Shown: positions 27,309 through 36,095, counted from the first letter of the stretch. The stretch: 64,000 nt of DNA from Flavisolibacter nicotianae (GCF_003628535.1 NZ_RBCI01000014.1:124001-188000), one strand, 5' to 3'. Notes: generated from the sequence alone by a model not told the origin. Made by a program: numbers and translations.

Positions 27309-29777
27309 TTATTGCTGGCTGCCACCCACGCGGTTTTGTTCTTCCTGCGAGCTGCCTGTGCGGCGGCGTTGCTGCGGAGGGCCATTCTGGCCTTTACTGA
27401 AGCGGTAGGTAAACGTGAGTGCCACACGACGGTTGTCCCACCGGTTCAATACAAAGGCATCGATGTTGCCCAGCTTCACATCCACTTTGGCTTTTTGCAC
27501 ATAAAACGGATCGTAAATATTCAGTTTCAGGTTGGCTTTGTTGTTCAGCAGTTGTTTGGCAAATCCAAAAGAGAAAACGCCCATGGGCCTGATCAGGTAC
27601 ATGCCTGTTTCCTGCGCGGCACTGCGGTAAAAGCCGCTGATCTCGGCCGACCATGTTTTGGCAAACCGGAACACCTGGTTGCCGCTGAACATAAAGGTTG
27701 CCAGCTTTACATCCAGATCGGTATTGTTCACAAGGCCTTTGTAATGGTTGTAATTGACGTTGGAAAATAAGCTGGTCGTCCACCATTTGGTGAGCGAGGC
27801 ATTGTAACTGAGGGAAAGGCCGAGAACCTTGCGGCTGGCAATATTTTCCTTTGTCTGGTAGGTCACTTTTGTTTCGTCGTTCTGCTTCAAAATATCATTC
27901 AGGATGTCGGTCGTGGAGGTATAATTCAACGTCGTATTCAGTGCACTCTTGTAGTTATGCGACAGCTCGATGTTGTGCGTGAATTGCGGCATCAGGGTCG
28001 GGTTGCCCTGGCGGAAGGTGTACTGGTCCAGGAAGTACTGGAAGGGATTCATGTCCTGGTAATTGGGCCGCTCAATGCGCCGGCCGTACGACAGGCTGAA
28101 GGTATTCTTGTCGTTTGCGTTGTAACTGATATAGGCCGTGGGAAAGAATTGCGTGTGGCTGCGATGAAACGTGCTGTCCTTTTGCGTTGCATTGCCCATT
28201 TGGTTGCCGTCGGCAACGGTATTCTCGGCCCGCAGGCCCGCCTGGAAGCCCCAGCCTTTCAACTGCCGGCTAACGTTGACATAGGCCGCATTGATGTTCT
28301 CGGTGTATAAAAAATGATTGCTGCGGGTGTTATCGATATACCAGCCATCGCTTTGCCTGTCGTAGCGGGTGTACTGCGCATCGTTGTCGGTAGATACGTA
28401 GCTGCTTTTTACCCCGGCTTCCACTTTGGCTCCGTCTTTCAATGCCCTGACATAATCGGCTTTGCCGCTGTAGATGATGATGTCGGAAGGCAGGTTGCCG
28501 CGAAGAAGGAACGGATCGGAAAGCAATGCGCCGCCCGGGCTGTAGTTATAATTGTCGGAGACCTGTTTGGTACCGGTGGTGTAGCGCAGGTAATCGAAAT
28601 CGGCAGTCAGTTCGTGACCGGTTCCCGGCAACACCCGCTTGAAATTCAGGTTACCGCCAATGTTGTTCCAGCGGTCGCGGTTTTCAGTAAAGGCCGTGTT
28701 AAACGAGTCAATGGCACCTGCACCGTTTTTAATGTCGGCCCGGCCCCGGTTTTGCCAAAGACCCGGGCGGGTGGTACCGTTCACCAAGATGCCGATCGTG
28801 GTCTTTGCGTTGAGATTGTAATCAAGTCCAACCCGGCCGTTGTAGTTGGTGCTATGATTGCGCTGGTTGGCCACCTGGTCAAATACAGCCGTTACTTCGC
28901 CGCTGCTGTTGCGGAACGTGCGCAGCAAGGTTTGGTCGTTGAAGCCCGACCAGTACGAATAACTGAAATTGGAAAAGAGGTTCAACCTGGGTGTGCGGTA
29001 ATTGAACTGCACGCTGTTTGGCGACTTGGGATAACGGCCCTGCACATAACCCAGGTTAATGGCACCGTTGAAACCACGCAGGGTGCTTTTCTTGGTGCGC
29101 AGGTTGATGATACCCGAGTTGCCGGCCGCATCAAATTTTGCCGAAGGCTGCGTCATGATCTCGATCTGGTCGAGTTGGTTGGCCGGCATGTTGCGCAGGA
29201 GGTTGGCAAGATCCTGCCCGCTCAAATAGGTTTGCTTTCCATCCATCAGCACAACAATTCCCTGCTTTCCTTTCAGGCTGATATTGCCATCGCGGTCAAC
29301 CGAAATGCCGGGAGATTTTTCCAGCACTTCAAGCACCGTGGAACCGGCATTGGTGGGTGAGGCATCCACGTTCACCACCATTTTATCGATCTTGTTTTCT
29401 ACCAGCGGTCTTCTTGCCTGCACGGTCACGCTGGATAAACTGGCAGCACTGGCCGCAAGCGTAATGGCCGGCAGTTCCAGCGACTGGCCCTGGCTTAGCG
29501 TAAAGGATTTGCTGGTGGCTTTTGCATACCCCACGTTAGAAACGGCCAGCAGGTAACTGCCGTCTTTGACGCCGTTGAATTCAAATGTTCCCGTCGCTTC
29601 CGACAGGGCAACTTTTACCAGCGCAGAGTCAGATGCTTTCAACAGCGAAACCGTGGCAGCGGGAACTGCCTTTCCGGATTCGTCGTTTACAGTTCCCAGG
29701 ATTTTCGTGGTGTTCTGCGCAGTGGCAGAAAAGAGGCCGGCGATAAAGAAACAAAAGAGCAAAGAGGCCGTTCGCAT
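27309..29777 (-). CDS. TonB-dependent receptor-like outer-membrane protein
   Basis: From the ATG at 29777 (822 residues) the protein has a signal peptide, a carboxypeptidase-regulatory-like beta domain (about 25-110), a plug-like domain (about 115-230, with Asp-Gln-Ile-Glu-Ile-Met) and a C-terminal OMP beta-barrel of the outer-membrane-receptor type. It lacks the Asn-Glu-Val-Val-Val-Val-Gly-Tyr-Gly SusC motif and has no adjacent SusD gene, so it is not part of a Sus pair. The C-terminal 25-30 residues form a Gln/Arg/Ser-rich tail after the last strand, which is unusual because barrels generally end at an aromatic residue. The ligand is unknown. Confidence 0.88.
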   Translation of the reverse strand: MRTASLLFCFFIAGLFSATAQNTTKILGTVNDESGKAVPAATVSLLKASDSALVKVALSEATGTFEFNGVKDGSYLLAVSNVGYAKATSKSFTLSQGQSLELPAITLAASAASLSSVTVQARRPLVENKIDKMVVNVDASPTNAGSTVLEVLEKSPGISVDRDGNISLKGKQGIVVLMDGKQTYLSGQDLANLLRNMPANQLDQIEIMTQPSAKFDAAGNSGIINLRTKKSTLRGFNGAINLGYVQGRYPKSPNSVQFNYRTPRLNLFSNFSYSYWSGFNDQTLLRTFRNSSGEVTAVFDQVANQRNHSTNYNGRVGLDYNLNAKTTIGILVNGTTRPGLWQNRGRADIKNGAGAIDSFNTAFTENRDRWNNIGGNLNFKRVLPGTGHELTADFDYLRYTTGTKQVSDNYNYSPGGALLSDPFLLRGNLPSDIIIYSGKADYVRALKDGAKVEAGVKSSYVSTDNDAQYTRYDRQSDGWYIDNTRSNHFLYTENINAAYVNVSRQLKGWGFQAGLRAENTVADGNQMGNATQKDSTFHRSHTQFFPTAYISYNANDKNTFSLSYGRRIERPNYQDMNPFQYFLDQYTFRQGNPTLMPQFTHNIELSHNYKSALNTTLNYTSTTDILNDILKQNDETKVTYQTKENIASRKVLGLSLSYNASLTKWWTTSLFSNVNYNHYKGLVNNTDLDVKLATFMFSGNQVFRFAKTWSAEISGFYRSAAQETGMYLIRPMGVFSFGFAKQLLNNKANLKLNIYDPFYVQKAKVDVKLGNIDAFVLNRWDNRRVALTFTYRFSKGQNGPPQQRRRTGSSQEEQNRVGGSQQ

Positions 29778-30144
29778 GAATGACAGGTTTTTTAATTCGG
29801 GCAAAAATGTTCTTTGCCGCCTAGCTTTTTGCAGGAAATGTGATGAACGTCTAAATCCTGATGTAAAGGGAGAAGAAATGCATCGACGGAATTTTCAACG
29901 GTAACGCCCAACCCTATCCCGAATAAAGAAGGGTAAATGGAACACCAAATTCAACATTTGCATTCCACGTACCGTCGGCCGGCAACAGTTCTTTTTCGCC
30001 TGCCCTGAAACGTTCGATTCGAATAACAACAACCGGGTTGCTGACCGGAAGAAGACGGATCACCGCAGAACACGCCGGTTTGTGTAAAAAATTTGTGGCT
30101 CGCCGGCCAGCCTGTAAAAAGGTGAATTGCCGTAATATTGGCCC
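29778..30144. other. Divergent intergenic region between TonB receptor and 167-residue gene
   Basis: About 370 bases without a supported gene. TAATATTG at 30133-30140 resembles a TAnnTTTG box just before the ATG at 30145, but no TTTG sits at proper spacing. A long open frame on the minus strand here is an antisense shadow. Confidence 0.4.
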
Positions 30145-30648
30145 ATGACGTATTCGATCGATTGGCTCGTGCAGCACTATGCTCCGTTTTTTGATTCGTT
30201 TGGCATTGACAGCCGAACGCTTGTCAGTCATTTTGCGGAGTGGAAAGAAAAGAGCAACAGCGATTCGGTACGCGACTATTTGTGGTATTTGTTTCATGTA
30301 TTGCTGGGTGAAACAAAAAAGCAGGTAACGAAGGCAGCCGACTATCATCGTAACCTTCATGAAATTTATTTGAAGATGCTGGAGTTCCGCGTGTCGGTGG
30401 AAGAGCAGAAGGACAACCAATTGGTACAACTGATTATCCGGAACAAAATACAGCAATGGCAGCATGAATTGCCATACCCCTTTCACCTCCAGGCGATTTC
30501 GTTAAACTGCTGTCCGTATTGCGAACGCATCAACGGGCAATTCTTCGAACCCGAACAGGTCATAGAAGACCCCTATTTTGCCTCTGCCCACTGCACCAAC
30601 GAACAGGGCTGCAGTTGTGGGTACATTCCCGTCAAGCTGGAAAACTAA
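30145..30648 (+). CDS. Hypothetical protein with C-terminal Cys cluster
   Basis: The 167-residue soluble protein has an alpha-helical N-terminal two thirds and a C-terminal segment with Cys-Cys-Pro-Tyr-Cys and Cys-x5-Cys-x-Cys-Gly-Tyr (about residues 122-161). That pattern looks like a zinc ribbon or knuckle and suggests metal or nucleic-acid binding. No family name is assigned. It appears to be monocistronic, read away from the TonB receptor. Codon use is ordinary. The antisense frame overlapping it is rejected. Confidence 0.75.
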   Translation: MTYSIDWLVQHYAPFFDSFGIDSRTLVSHFAEWKEKSNSDSVRDYLWYLFHVLLGETKKQVTKAADYHRNLHEIYLKMLEFRVSVEEQKDNQLVQLIIRNKIQQWQHELPYPFHLQAISLNCCPYCERINGQFFEPEQVIEDPYFASAHCTNEQGCSCGYIPVKLEN

Positions 30649-30942
30649 GTGCTTCGGAATTGCGTTTCACAAACCTGTAAAAGCAACGGAAAAAATTATG
30701 GAAAGCCCGGGCCTTGCAAAACCTGCTTTCCATTGCGATGGCGGAATTAAAACCACACATTGAATTCCGGTAAAGTGAATGCGGATGTTCACCCGGTATG
30801 GCCGAAGCGGCAACGTAAACGACCTGGTAAAAGGCTGCCCGTATTTCCCGGCAGGTGTATCAGGAAGCGCTGCAGCATGAACCTGTTAAGCGACTCTGGC
30901 ATTGCACCAGAATTTCGTTCGCTTATCGGTATTTATGTCACA

Positions 30943-31965
30943 CTATTTCGCATGACCGATTTCTTCACCCTGCCTGTACTTTTTTTCCTCCGCTGTCAGC
31001 ACAATTTTGCCGGCCTGGAATAGCAGGATAAAATCGGAGCCGCCAAATGCGAAGTAGCCAACTTCGTCGCCTTTTGTCAACACGGCGCCTTCATCTACGA
31101 TAAAATTCACCGATGAGATATGTCCCATGCCAACCGGAATCAAGGCAATATAACCTACGGCGGAATCCAGGACCAGGCACCCGCGGGTATGGGTAAACTG
31201 GAAGCCCAAATCATCGATGTTTTCCAACGTGCCGTCGGGCTTTCTGGCCTCGGTTATCCATGTCCGTCCGGGAATTTTCCTGATTTCCACCACCCTGCCG
31301 CTCACCGGAACGTGGTAGCGGTGGTAATCCGAAACACTCAAAAAACTATGCGTCAGCAGGCCGCCTTTAAATACTTCTTTGTAAGCACTGTCGCCAAGAA
31401 GGTCCGCTACCGCGTACGTTGTGCCTTTTGCAGTTACTGACAGGCTTTCATCAATCGTCCACTGTCCCTTGTACTCACTGTCTGTTGGAGATACAATGAC
31501 CCGGTCATCACAAAGGCCTGCAATAGGCCGTTTGCCCGGCTTGATCTGGCGTGCCAAAAACTGGTTGTACGTCAGCCAGCCGCTGGGTCCTTTTACATAG
31601 TCTTCGATGCGGTAGTCCGGGTTGTTGATAAAATCCGGCAGCGTTTCCGCCGATGCAGTAGTGTCCATAAAATCACCCCTCGTTCGCACAAATTCATTCA
31701 TCCAGTCGTTAAACGCTTCATTCTTTTTCAGCAGTTGACCCGGTGAATGGCTGATCACAAAATAAAATTCACGCACGGTAGGCATCAGTTCTTTTTCTCT
31801 CGGAATATGGGTAAGAATGGCGTTCAAATACGAATAAAATGCTTCCAGGCTTCCCAAACCGGGCCAAGCGGCTTTTTCCAGAGAGGTTTGCAGTGCATCT
31901 TTCAGAACCGGGTCTGCCTGTAGCAGGTCGATCAGTTTCTTTACGATTTTTTGTTGCTCCGCCAT
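30943..31965 (-). CDS. Phosphatidylserine decarboxylase-related protein
   Basis: The 340-residue protein has the core of the PSD pyruvoyl-enzyme family: Leu-Ser-Val-Ser-Asp-Tyr-His-Arg-Tyr-His at about 209-218 and the self-cleavage motif Phe-Gly-Gly-Ser310-Asp, where Ser310 would become the pyruvoyl group. An extra N-terminal region of about 120 residues marks it as the longer branch seen in Bacteroidota and in some biosynthetic or stress loci. There is no membrane anchor. It may decarboxylate phosphatidylserine or another amino acid derivative. It follows the cyanophycinase gene with a 98-base gap, so a link to amino acid or peptide metabolism is possible. Confidence 0.85.
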   Translation of the reverse strand: MAEQQKIVKKLIDLLQADPVLKDALQTSLEKAAWPGLGSLEAFYSYLNAILTHIPREKELMPTVREFYFVISHSPGQLLKKNEAFNDWMNEFVRTRGDFMDTTASAETLPDFINNPDYRIEDYVKGPSGWLTYNQFLARQIKPGKRPIAGLCDDRVIVSPTDSEYKGQWTIDESLSVTAKGTTYAVADLLGDSAYKEVFKGGLLTHSFLSVSDYHRYHVPVSGRVVEIRKIPGRTWITEARKPDGTLENIDDLGFQFTHTRGCLVLDSAVGYIALIPVGMGHISSVNFIVDEGAVLTKGDEVGYFAFGGSDFILLFQAGKIVLTAEEKKYRQGEEIGHAK

Positions 31966-32063
31966 CGTTTGTATTTGGGTGTAAGTGTCTCTTTTTTTTG
32001 TTGACCGGCGCCGGCAAACGGTTGAAATGTCCTTTGCCTAAAACCATTGCACACCTGGCCGCC

Positions 32064-32966
32064 TTACTTGTGAGGCGGGTTGACCTCGGAGATCGTGTAG
32101 GTATCGCCGTCAGCCAATAAATGAACGGAAAGATTTCTTGCCGTAATCGGTTTGTCTTCGGAGAATCGCTTAATGTTGGCTTCCTGAATTTGAAATCCTT
32201 CAATCACCACAACCAGTCCACTACCCATAACAAGTAGGTCCCGGCCGTTTTTTACGATGATGCAGGTGTCTTCCTCTATGCCAATGCCGATGCTGGTTGG
32301 ATTGGTGATCACCACCTGTGCCATGCGCACAAACCGGCCGCGGTGGACAAAATGCGTGTCAATACAAACGTCTTTCAGGAACTCCAATCCCATCGCTACC
32401 TTGATCTCTCCTCCCAGTTCCTGCACGTCCTGGCTGCCGGCGTAGATCATGGGTGTGGACAAGGCCATGGCACCCGCGCTGGTACCGGCAATCACAACCG
32501 GCTCATGTATGTAGCGTTCTTTTAGGGCCGTTAAAAACTGTGTTCCCCCGTAAATGGCGGTCAGCAAAAGCTGGTCGCCGCCCGAAAAGAAAAAGGCATC
32601 GGCCCGTTTGATCCGTTCTTCCAAAGGATCATCCAACACCTCCTGCCGCGTTGCGTGATGAATATGGCCAACCGTCGAGATTCCAATTTTTTCAAAGGCA
32701 TGTTTGTAATCGTTGAATGATTCGGCGCCTTCGCTGCTGGCCGTCGTGATGATCTCCACCACCGGCTCCCGCTTATGGGTCGCATCCTTAAACGCCTGCA
32801 GCACCTCCAGTTTAATAAAATCAGCCGGCTTTTTTTTGTTTTCCGGCGCCTCTTCTCCTTTGTTCTCTTTTCCGCCAATGACCACCAGCACGCCTGCCGG
32901 AATGGGTGCATGATTTTCCTTGCTTTTCTTATCGATGGATCGTTTGCCTGGTTGTTTGACTTTCAT
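32064..32966 (-). CDS. cphB: Cyanophycinase (peptidase S51 family)
   Basis: From the ATG at 32966 (300 residues) the protein has the class I glutamine amidotransferase-like fold of cyanophycinase. The nucleophile is Ser163 in Gly-Thr-Ser-Ala-Gly-Ala-Met. The Phe-Ser-Gly-Gly-Asp-Gln segment (127-132) and a His-Arg-Gly-Arg-Phe segment that lines the active site are also present. It should release beta-Asp-Arg dipeptides from cyanophycin (multi-L-arginyl-poly-L-aspartate). No signal peptide is evident, so it acts in the cytoplasm. No cyanophycin synthetase is in this window; other peptide substrates are possible. The longer frame to 33077 adds an improbable N-terminus. Confidence 0.9.
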   Translation of the reverse strand: MKVKQPGKRSIDKKSKENHAPIPAGVLVVIGGKENKGEEAPENKKKPADFIKLEVLQAFKDATHKREPVVEIITTASSEGAESFNDYKHAFEKIGISTVGHIHHATRQEVLDDPLEERIKRADAFFFSGGDQLLLTAIYGGTQFLTALKERYIHEPVVIAGTSAGAMALSTPMIYAGSQDVQELGGEIKVAMGLEFLKDVCIDTHFVHRGRFVRMAQVVITNPTSIGIGIEEDTCIIVKNGRDLLVMGSGLVVVIEGFQIQEANIKRFSEDKPITARNLSVHLLADGDTYTISEVNPPHK

Positions 32967-33462
32967 CGTAAACCTTTCTCCCGCTTCCCGTGCAATTTTT
33001 GCACCAGTGGTTTCTTGTTCTGCCGCTGTGCATGAATCGCAAGCCTCATTCCGGCGGCCGGAATCCTGCTGGCCCAATGGCTATCCGGTCAAGGCGAAGG
33101 CGGCTTTCCATTGCCTGCCGTCCGGCTTTGCCCTTTCAGCCTTTTCTCCATTCCCCGATACATTTCATTCATTCATTCACCAATAAGTGGATTCTTGCAT
33201 TAAACAAAGCAATGACGACCGGTCTATCGGCATTGAAACACCAAAGCCTATTATTTCAATTCTACTCATTCACCCGATCCATTCATGTATTGCCTGGCGT
33301 TCATCAAACAGTAATGAACGTGCAGCAGCCTTTCCGGCCTTTACTGGCGGTGCAAGCTTTCGTTGCCGTAGGCCTAGAAAAACAATGCACGTCGTTGCGA
33401 AGTGTGATTGGCAAACCACAGCGTAACCAGGATCATTTTTCGCCAGGAAGCAAATCTGGAAA
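32967..33462. other. Gene-poor stretch
   Basis: About 500 bases between the cyanophycinase start and the ApbE fragment. No gene is supported. A short run of four CATT/ATTC tetranucleotides occurs near 33162-33178. A 79-codon frame at 33187-33426 has no coding character. Confidence 0.4.
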
Positions 33463-33750
33463 ATGCTCGCTGAAAAAAACACAATGGAAGAAGCAAGGTG
33501 CTGGAAACGCACATCGTTGCTCATGGGCAACCAGTTTGAGATTACCGTTGTGTCGCAGGATGAAGACTGGGCCGGACAGCTCATTGATATGGCCGTGGAC
33601 AAGATCCGCCGGATTGAGAAACGACTCACCACGTTTAAGGACGACGGTGAAACAGCCCTGATCAACCGGAACGCCGGCGTGCAACGGGTGAAGGTCAGCG
33701 AAGAGGATTTCGAGAACCTCCTTCTGCATGACAGGTTTGCCGAATCCTGA
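33463..33750 (+). pseudogene. ApbE (FAD:protein FMN transferase) N-terminal fragment
   Basis: The 95 codons encode a recognisable ApbE start: Leu-Met-Gly-Asn-Gln-Phe-Glu-Ile-Thr-Val, then the helix Ala-Val-Asp-Lys-Ile-Arg-Arg-Ile-Glu-Lys-Arg-Leu, Phe-Lys-Asp-Asp-Gly, Ile-Asn-Arg-Asn-Ala-Gly and a Val-Ser-Glu-Glu-Asp-Phe-Glu segment. Full ApbE proteins continue for another 200-250 residues with FAD- and magnesium-binding motifs, which are absent here in any frame through 33870. The homology stops at about residue 87 and runs into unrelated sequence. A fragment left by deletion or recombination is the best reading. No signal peptide is present and the alternative start is 33484. Confidence 0.75.
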
Positions 33751-33870
33751 TTCAGTCCTGCCAAAAACCGGAACCGGTTGATTCATGTTCGCAGTAAAAC
33801 TTGTGTGCCGCAAAAGACGACCGTGGTCGAGCGTCTTCGGCTTTCCAGGTATTTGCGCTAGACTTCCTGC

Positions 33871-34323
33871 TTAGTCTTCGATGGCTTCAATACCAAGTTC
33901 CTTCAATCGGTCAAGGTGGGCCTTCATGGCATTGAGTAGTTCCGGCGGATGCCCATGCCATTCCATAACCTCACCGGTAACACGAAGCGGGCTGCGGGAA
34001 CGATACGATTTTGTCGGATTACCGGGGAATTTCTTGTCTGTCAAATTAGGATCATCCTCAAACGGCCCTGTCGGCTCCACGGTATAAATCCTGCCTGTGC
34101 CCTCCCCCCAGGCAAGTTCCGCTCCCCAGACAGCCGCATCAAGTGTCGCAGTGAGATAAACAAAGGATGCCAGCTTTCTTTTCCCGTAGTTGGAAGCAAA
34201 GCCGGGTGCAATCAGGTCGCCCTGCTTTAGATCCGCCTTTGTGCCGTGATAGAAGGACTGCAAATCCGCGTCACTGGCAGGCTCCATCGGCTTGTCTTCG
34301 TTTTTATCGGTTTTCATTGTCAT
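33871..34323 (-). CDS. arr: Rifampin ADP-ribosyltransferase (Arr family)
   Basis: From the ATG at 34323 (150 residues; 34317 is also possible) the protein matches Arr enzymes, which transfer ADP-ribose from NAD to rifamycins. The catalytic set is visible at His26 (Phe-Tyr-His-Gly-Thr), Tyr56 (Val-Tyr-Leu) and Asp91 (Glu-Asp-Asp-Pro-Asn-Leu). The long conserved Asp-Lys-Lys-Phe-Pro-Gly-Asn-Pro-Thr-Lys-Ser-Tyr-Arg-Ser run is also present. Length is normal and no frame break is seen, so activity is plausible. It is monocistronic between the ApbE fragment and a lipoprotein gene. Whether it is ancestral or recently acquired cannot be told from sequence alone. Confidence 0.95.
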   Translation of the reverse strand: MTMKTDKNEDKPMEPASDADLQSFYHGTKADLKQGDLIAPGFASNYGKRKLASFVYLTATLDAAVWGAELAWGEGTGRIYTVEPTGPFEDDPNLTDKKFPGNPTKSYRSRSPLRVTGEVMEWHGHPPELLNAMKAHLDRLKELGIEAIED

Positions 34324-34565
34324 GCTATTTCTTGCCAGGCGTTTTACACCTTTTTGATTACTTGTAAAATCAGGCACAATGGCTGCAACTTTTTATCCGT
34401 GTGCCGGTTTGATTGCTGATTAGCGAAAGAAAATTACGCAGAATTCTGCCTTTCGAATGGTGATGCATACCTTCTGGACAGAAAAATTTTTATTGTGTAA
34501 ACCGGTTTATTTTTTTGATGAATACCACTAGCAAGTTCGCTGAAGCAATTTGCCGAAAGCCGCTT

Positions 34566-35069
34566 TCATTTTATTTGCTCTTCCAGCATTTTTTCAAACA
34601 CGCCGGTTGATCTTGGCGATGCACGGAGGAAGGGTTGATAGGACGTATCCAACGGGGTATTGTACCGCAGGTTCACCAGGTTGACAACAACGTAGGTCTG
34701 GCTGTCGTTGAGGGCTTTGATCCGAATATTCCATTCACCTGTAACCGAGGTAAGAACGAGGGGCTTGTTTTTGTAAATGATCCTCTCCACCACTACCCAG
34801 GCGCGGGGATTGTTCAGTTTTCCTTTTTTGTTTTCGTAGGACCAGGGCAGATTGGTTTGGCTGGATTTTATCAGCCCGCTGGCGCTATCGACCAGGCGAA
34901 CCGACAGGCCGTTTCTGGAAAAGAAAGAAAACAGGTTGTTCCAAACCCTGGCTTTCGACTTCCCGCTGACCTGTTCGTACAGGCCTGGAATATAGGGGTT
35001 GCGCAGGCGAATCACCGCGGACACACAGCCAAGAAAAAAAAGGGAAAAACCAAGCAGCAAAATTTTCAT
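34566..35069 (-). CDS. Putative lipoprotein, 167 residues
   Basis: From the ATG at 35069 the product begins with a short lipoprotein signal (Lys-Ile-Leu-Leu-Leu-Gly-Phe, with lipobox Leu-Gly-Cys at residue 15). About 150 residues follow, with predicted beta strands such as Ala-Trp-Val-Val-Val-Glu-Arg and Thr-Tyr-Val-Val-Val-Asn-Leu-Val-Asn-Leu. I do not recognise the family. Bacteroidota lipoproteins of this size are often periplasmic or outer-membrane accessory proteins. No operon partner is close. A longer frame to 35198 is not favoured because it removes the signal. Confidence 0.65.
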   Translation of the reverse strand: MKILLLGFSLFFLGCVSAVIRLRNPYIPGLYEQVSGKSKARVWNNLFSFFSRNGLSVRLVDSASGLIKSSQTNLPWSYENKKGKLNNPRAWVVVERIIYKNKPLVLTSVTGEWNIRIKALNDSQTYVVVNLVNLRYNTPLDTSYQPFLRASPRSTGVFEKMLEEQIK

Positions 35070-35286
35070 CCGGTTTGAAATTCTTCCGATGATATTACAC
35101 AAATATTCAAAAAATGCAAAACACCGCTGCTTACAGGATGCTGGCTTCCGCACAACATTTCGTTGTACGCTACCAGGCATCCACTGTTCCTGTTGCATTT
35201 CCTGTCGAACAGATGACGCGGCGAAAGCCGGGCTGCTTTTTCAAAGAGCCCACTGACGACCGGACGAAAGGCCTGTCGTCGAAACT

Positions 35287-35712
35287 TTATCGTGTGTACA
35301 ATCCCTGCCCTGTCTTCCGCAGCAATCCCAACGTGCTGAACGTTTCGAGCAGGCTTTCGATCTGCTGCTGCCTTGCTGCTTTGGTCACTGCCTTCGACGA
35401 TTTGAAGCCCTTGTTTACATCGCCGGCAGAAACCGGGTGCTGGGATTGTTGCAACAACCTCTGCACGGCCTGCGACCATTCTGCCAGGGTCTTTGGTCAT
35501 TCCACCCCTTCGGGGCTTCCCGTTTCCGCTTTTACCTCGTTTGCCTCTATACTGATGCCGGCCTGCTGCACGCCCCGGGGATTCTGGTAGTCCGGACGAA
35601 GCCAGCGCACCAGGCCACGGGCTTCTTCGGCGGTCCGCTTTGAGGCACCGGAGGCTTTCCAGCGGGTGATAAAGTTTTCGATCGCGGATGGGGATGTTGC
35701 CGGCCTGTTCAC
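35287..35712 (-). pseudogene. Internally deleted class I DNA methyltransferase remnant
   Basis: Reading 35712 to 35287, about 22 residues resemble the N-terminus of large (about 900-residue) N6-adenine DNA methyltransferases (Ala-Ile-Glu-Asn-Phe-Ile-Thr-Arg-Trp-Lys-Ala-Ser-Gly-Ala-Ser). They are joined near 35636-35642, in frame, to a stretch like the same family's C-terminus (Thr-Ala-Glu-Glu-Ala-Arg-Gly-Leu-Val-Arg-Trp-Leu-Arg-Pro, then a helical tail ending Gly-Leu-Tyr-Thr-Arg). The catalytic middle with Asn-Pro-Pro-Tyr is missing. A TGA at 35497-35499 stands where the family has Trp, and the frame continues to a TAA at 35287-35289. No convincing ATG begins it. This is a dead remnant; the family link is from memory of homologues. 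Confidence 0.7.
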
Positions 35713-36095
35713 AAGGTCTTTTTTGCAGTTAGAAGTTGGATGCAAATATGCACCGTTCCGCCAAACGGTAGCGAACCTTTCATCAGCCTGCGTACGAGGG
35801 CCGGTCAGCGTTGGAAAGCATCTCTTCGGGTTGGGACAAGGGAGATCTTTGTGGCTGTCATTCCACCCCCCGCACAACAAGAACCATTTTTTCAAAATAG
35901 ATGAAAGCCCTTGCACACAAGGAGAGCGGCAAGGTCTGCCCGGGCAATTCGAAAGGCACGAAAACGCCTTGCAGAAGATACCGGTTCCTGCAATGACAAG
36001 CGTAACCGCCAAAACATGATCAGCGGCAACAGGCAGGATCGTGTGGTTAAGGAATCCTTCAGCGCACCAAATTCGCCGTCAACCGGCACTCGTAT
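35713..36095. other. Gene-poor stretch before kinase gene
   Basis: About 380 bases with no supported gene. An open minus-strand frame that runs in from the methyltransferase remnant has no coding character here. It may be degraded DNA belonging to the same deleted locus. Confidence 0.4.

Noticed and set aside
28314-29360. Plus-strand frame of 348 codons opposite the TonB receptor
   Set aside because: Antisense shadow of a clear receptor gene; no signal peptide or family match.
29914-30486. Minus-strand frame of 190 codons
   Set aside because: It overlaps the 167-residue gene with the Cys cluster, which has the better protein character; this frame is basic and irregular.
33187-33426. Plus-strand frame of 79 codons
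   Set aside because: Random composition in a gene-poor stretch with no ribosome site.
35066-35500. Minus-strand frame of 144 codons and plus-strand frame 35114-35590
   Set aside because: They lie out of frame over the methyltransferase remnant, whose C-terminal homology continues in the frame that carries the TGA.
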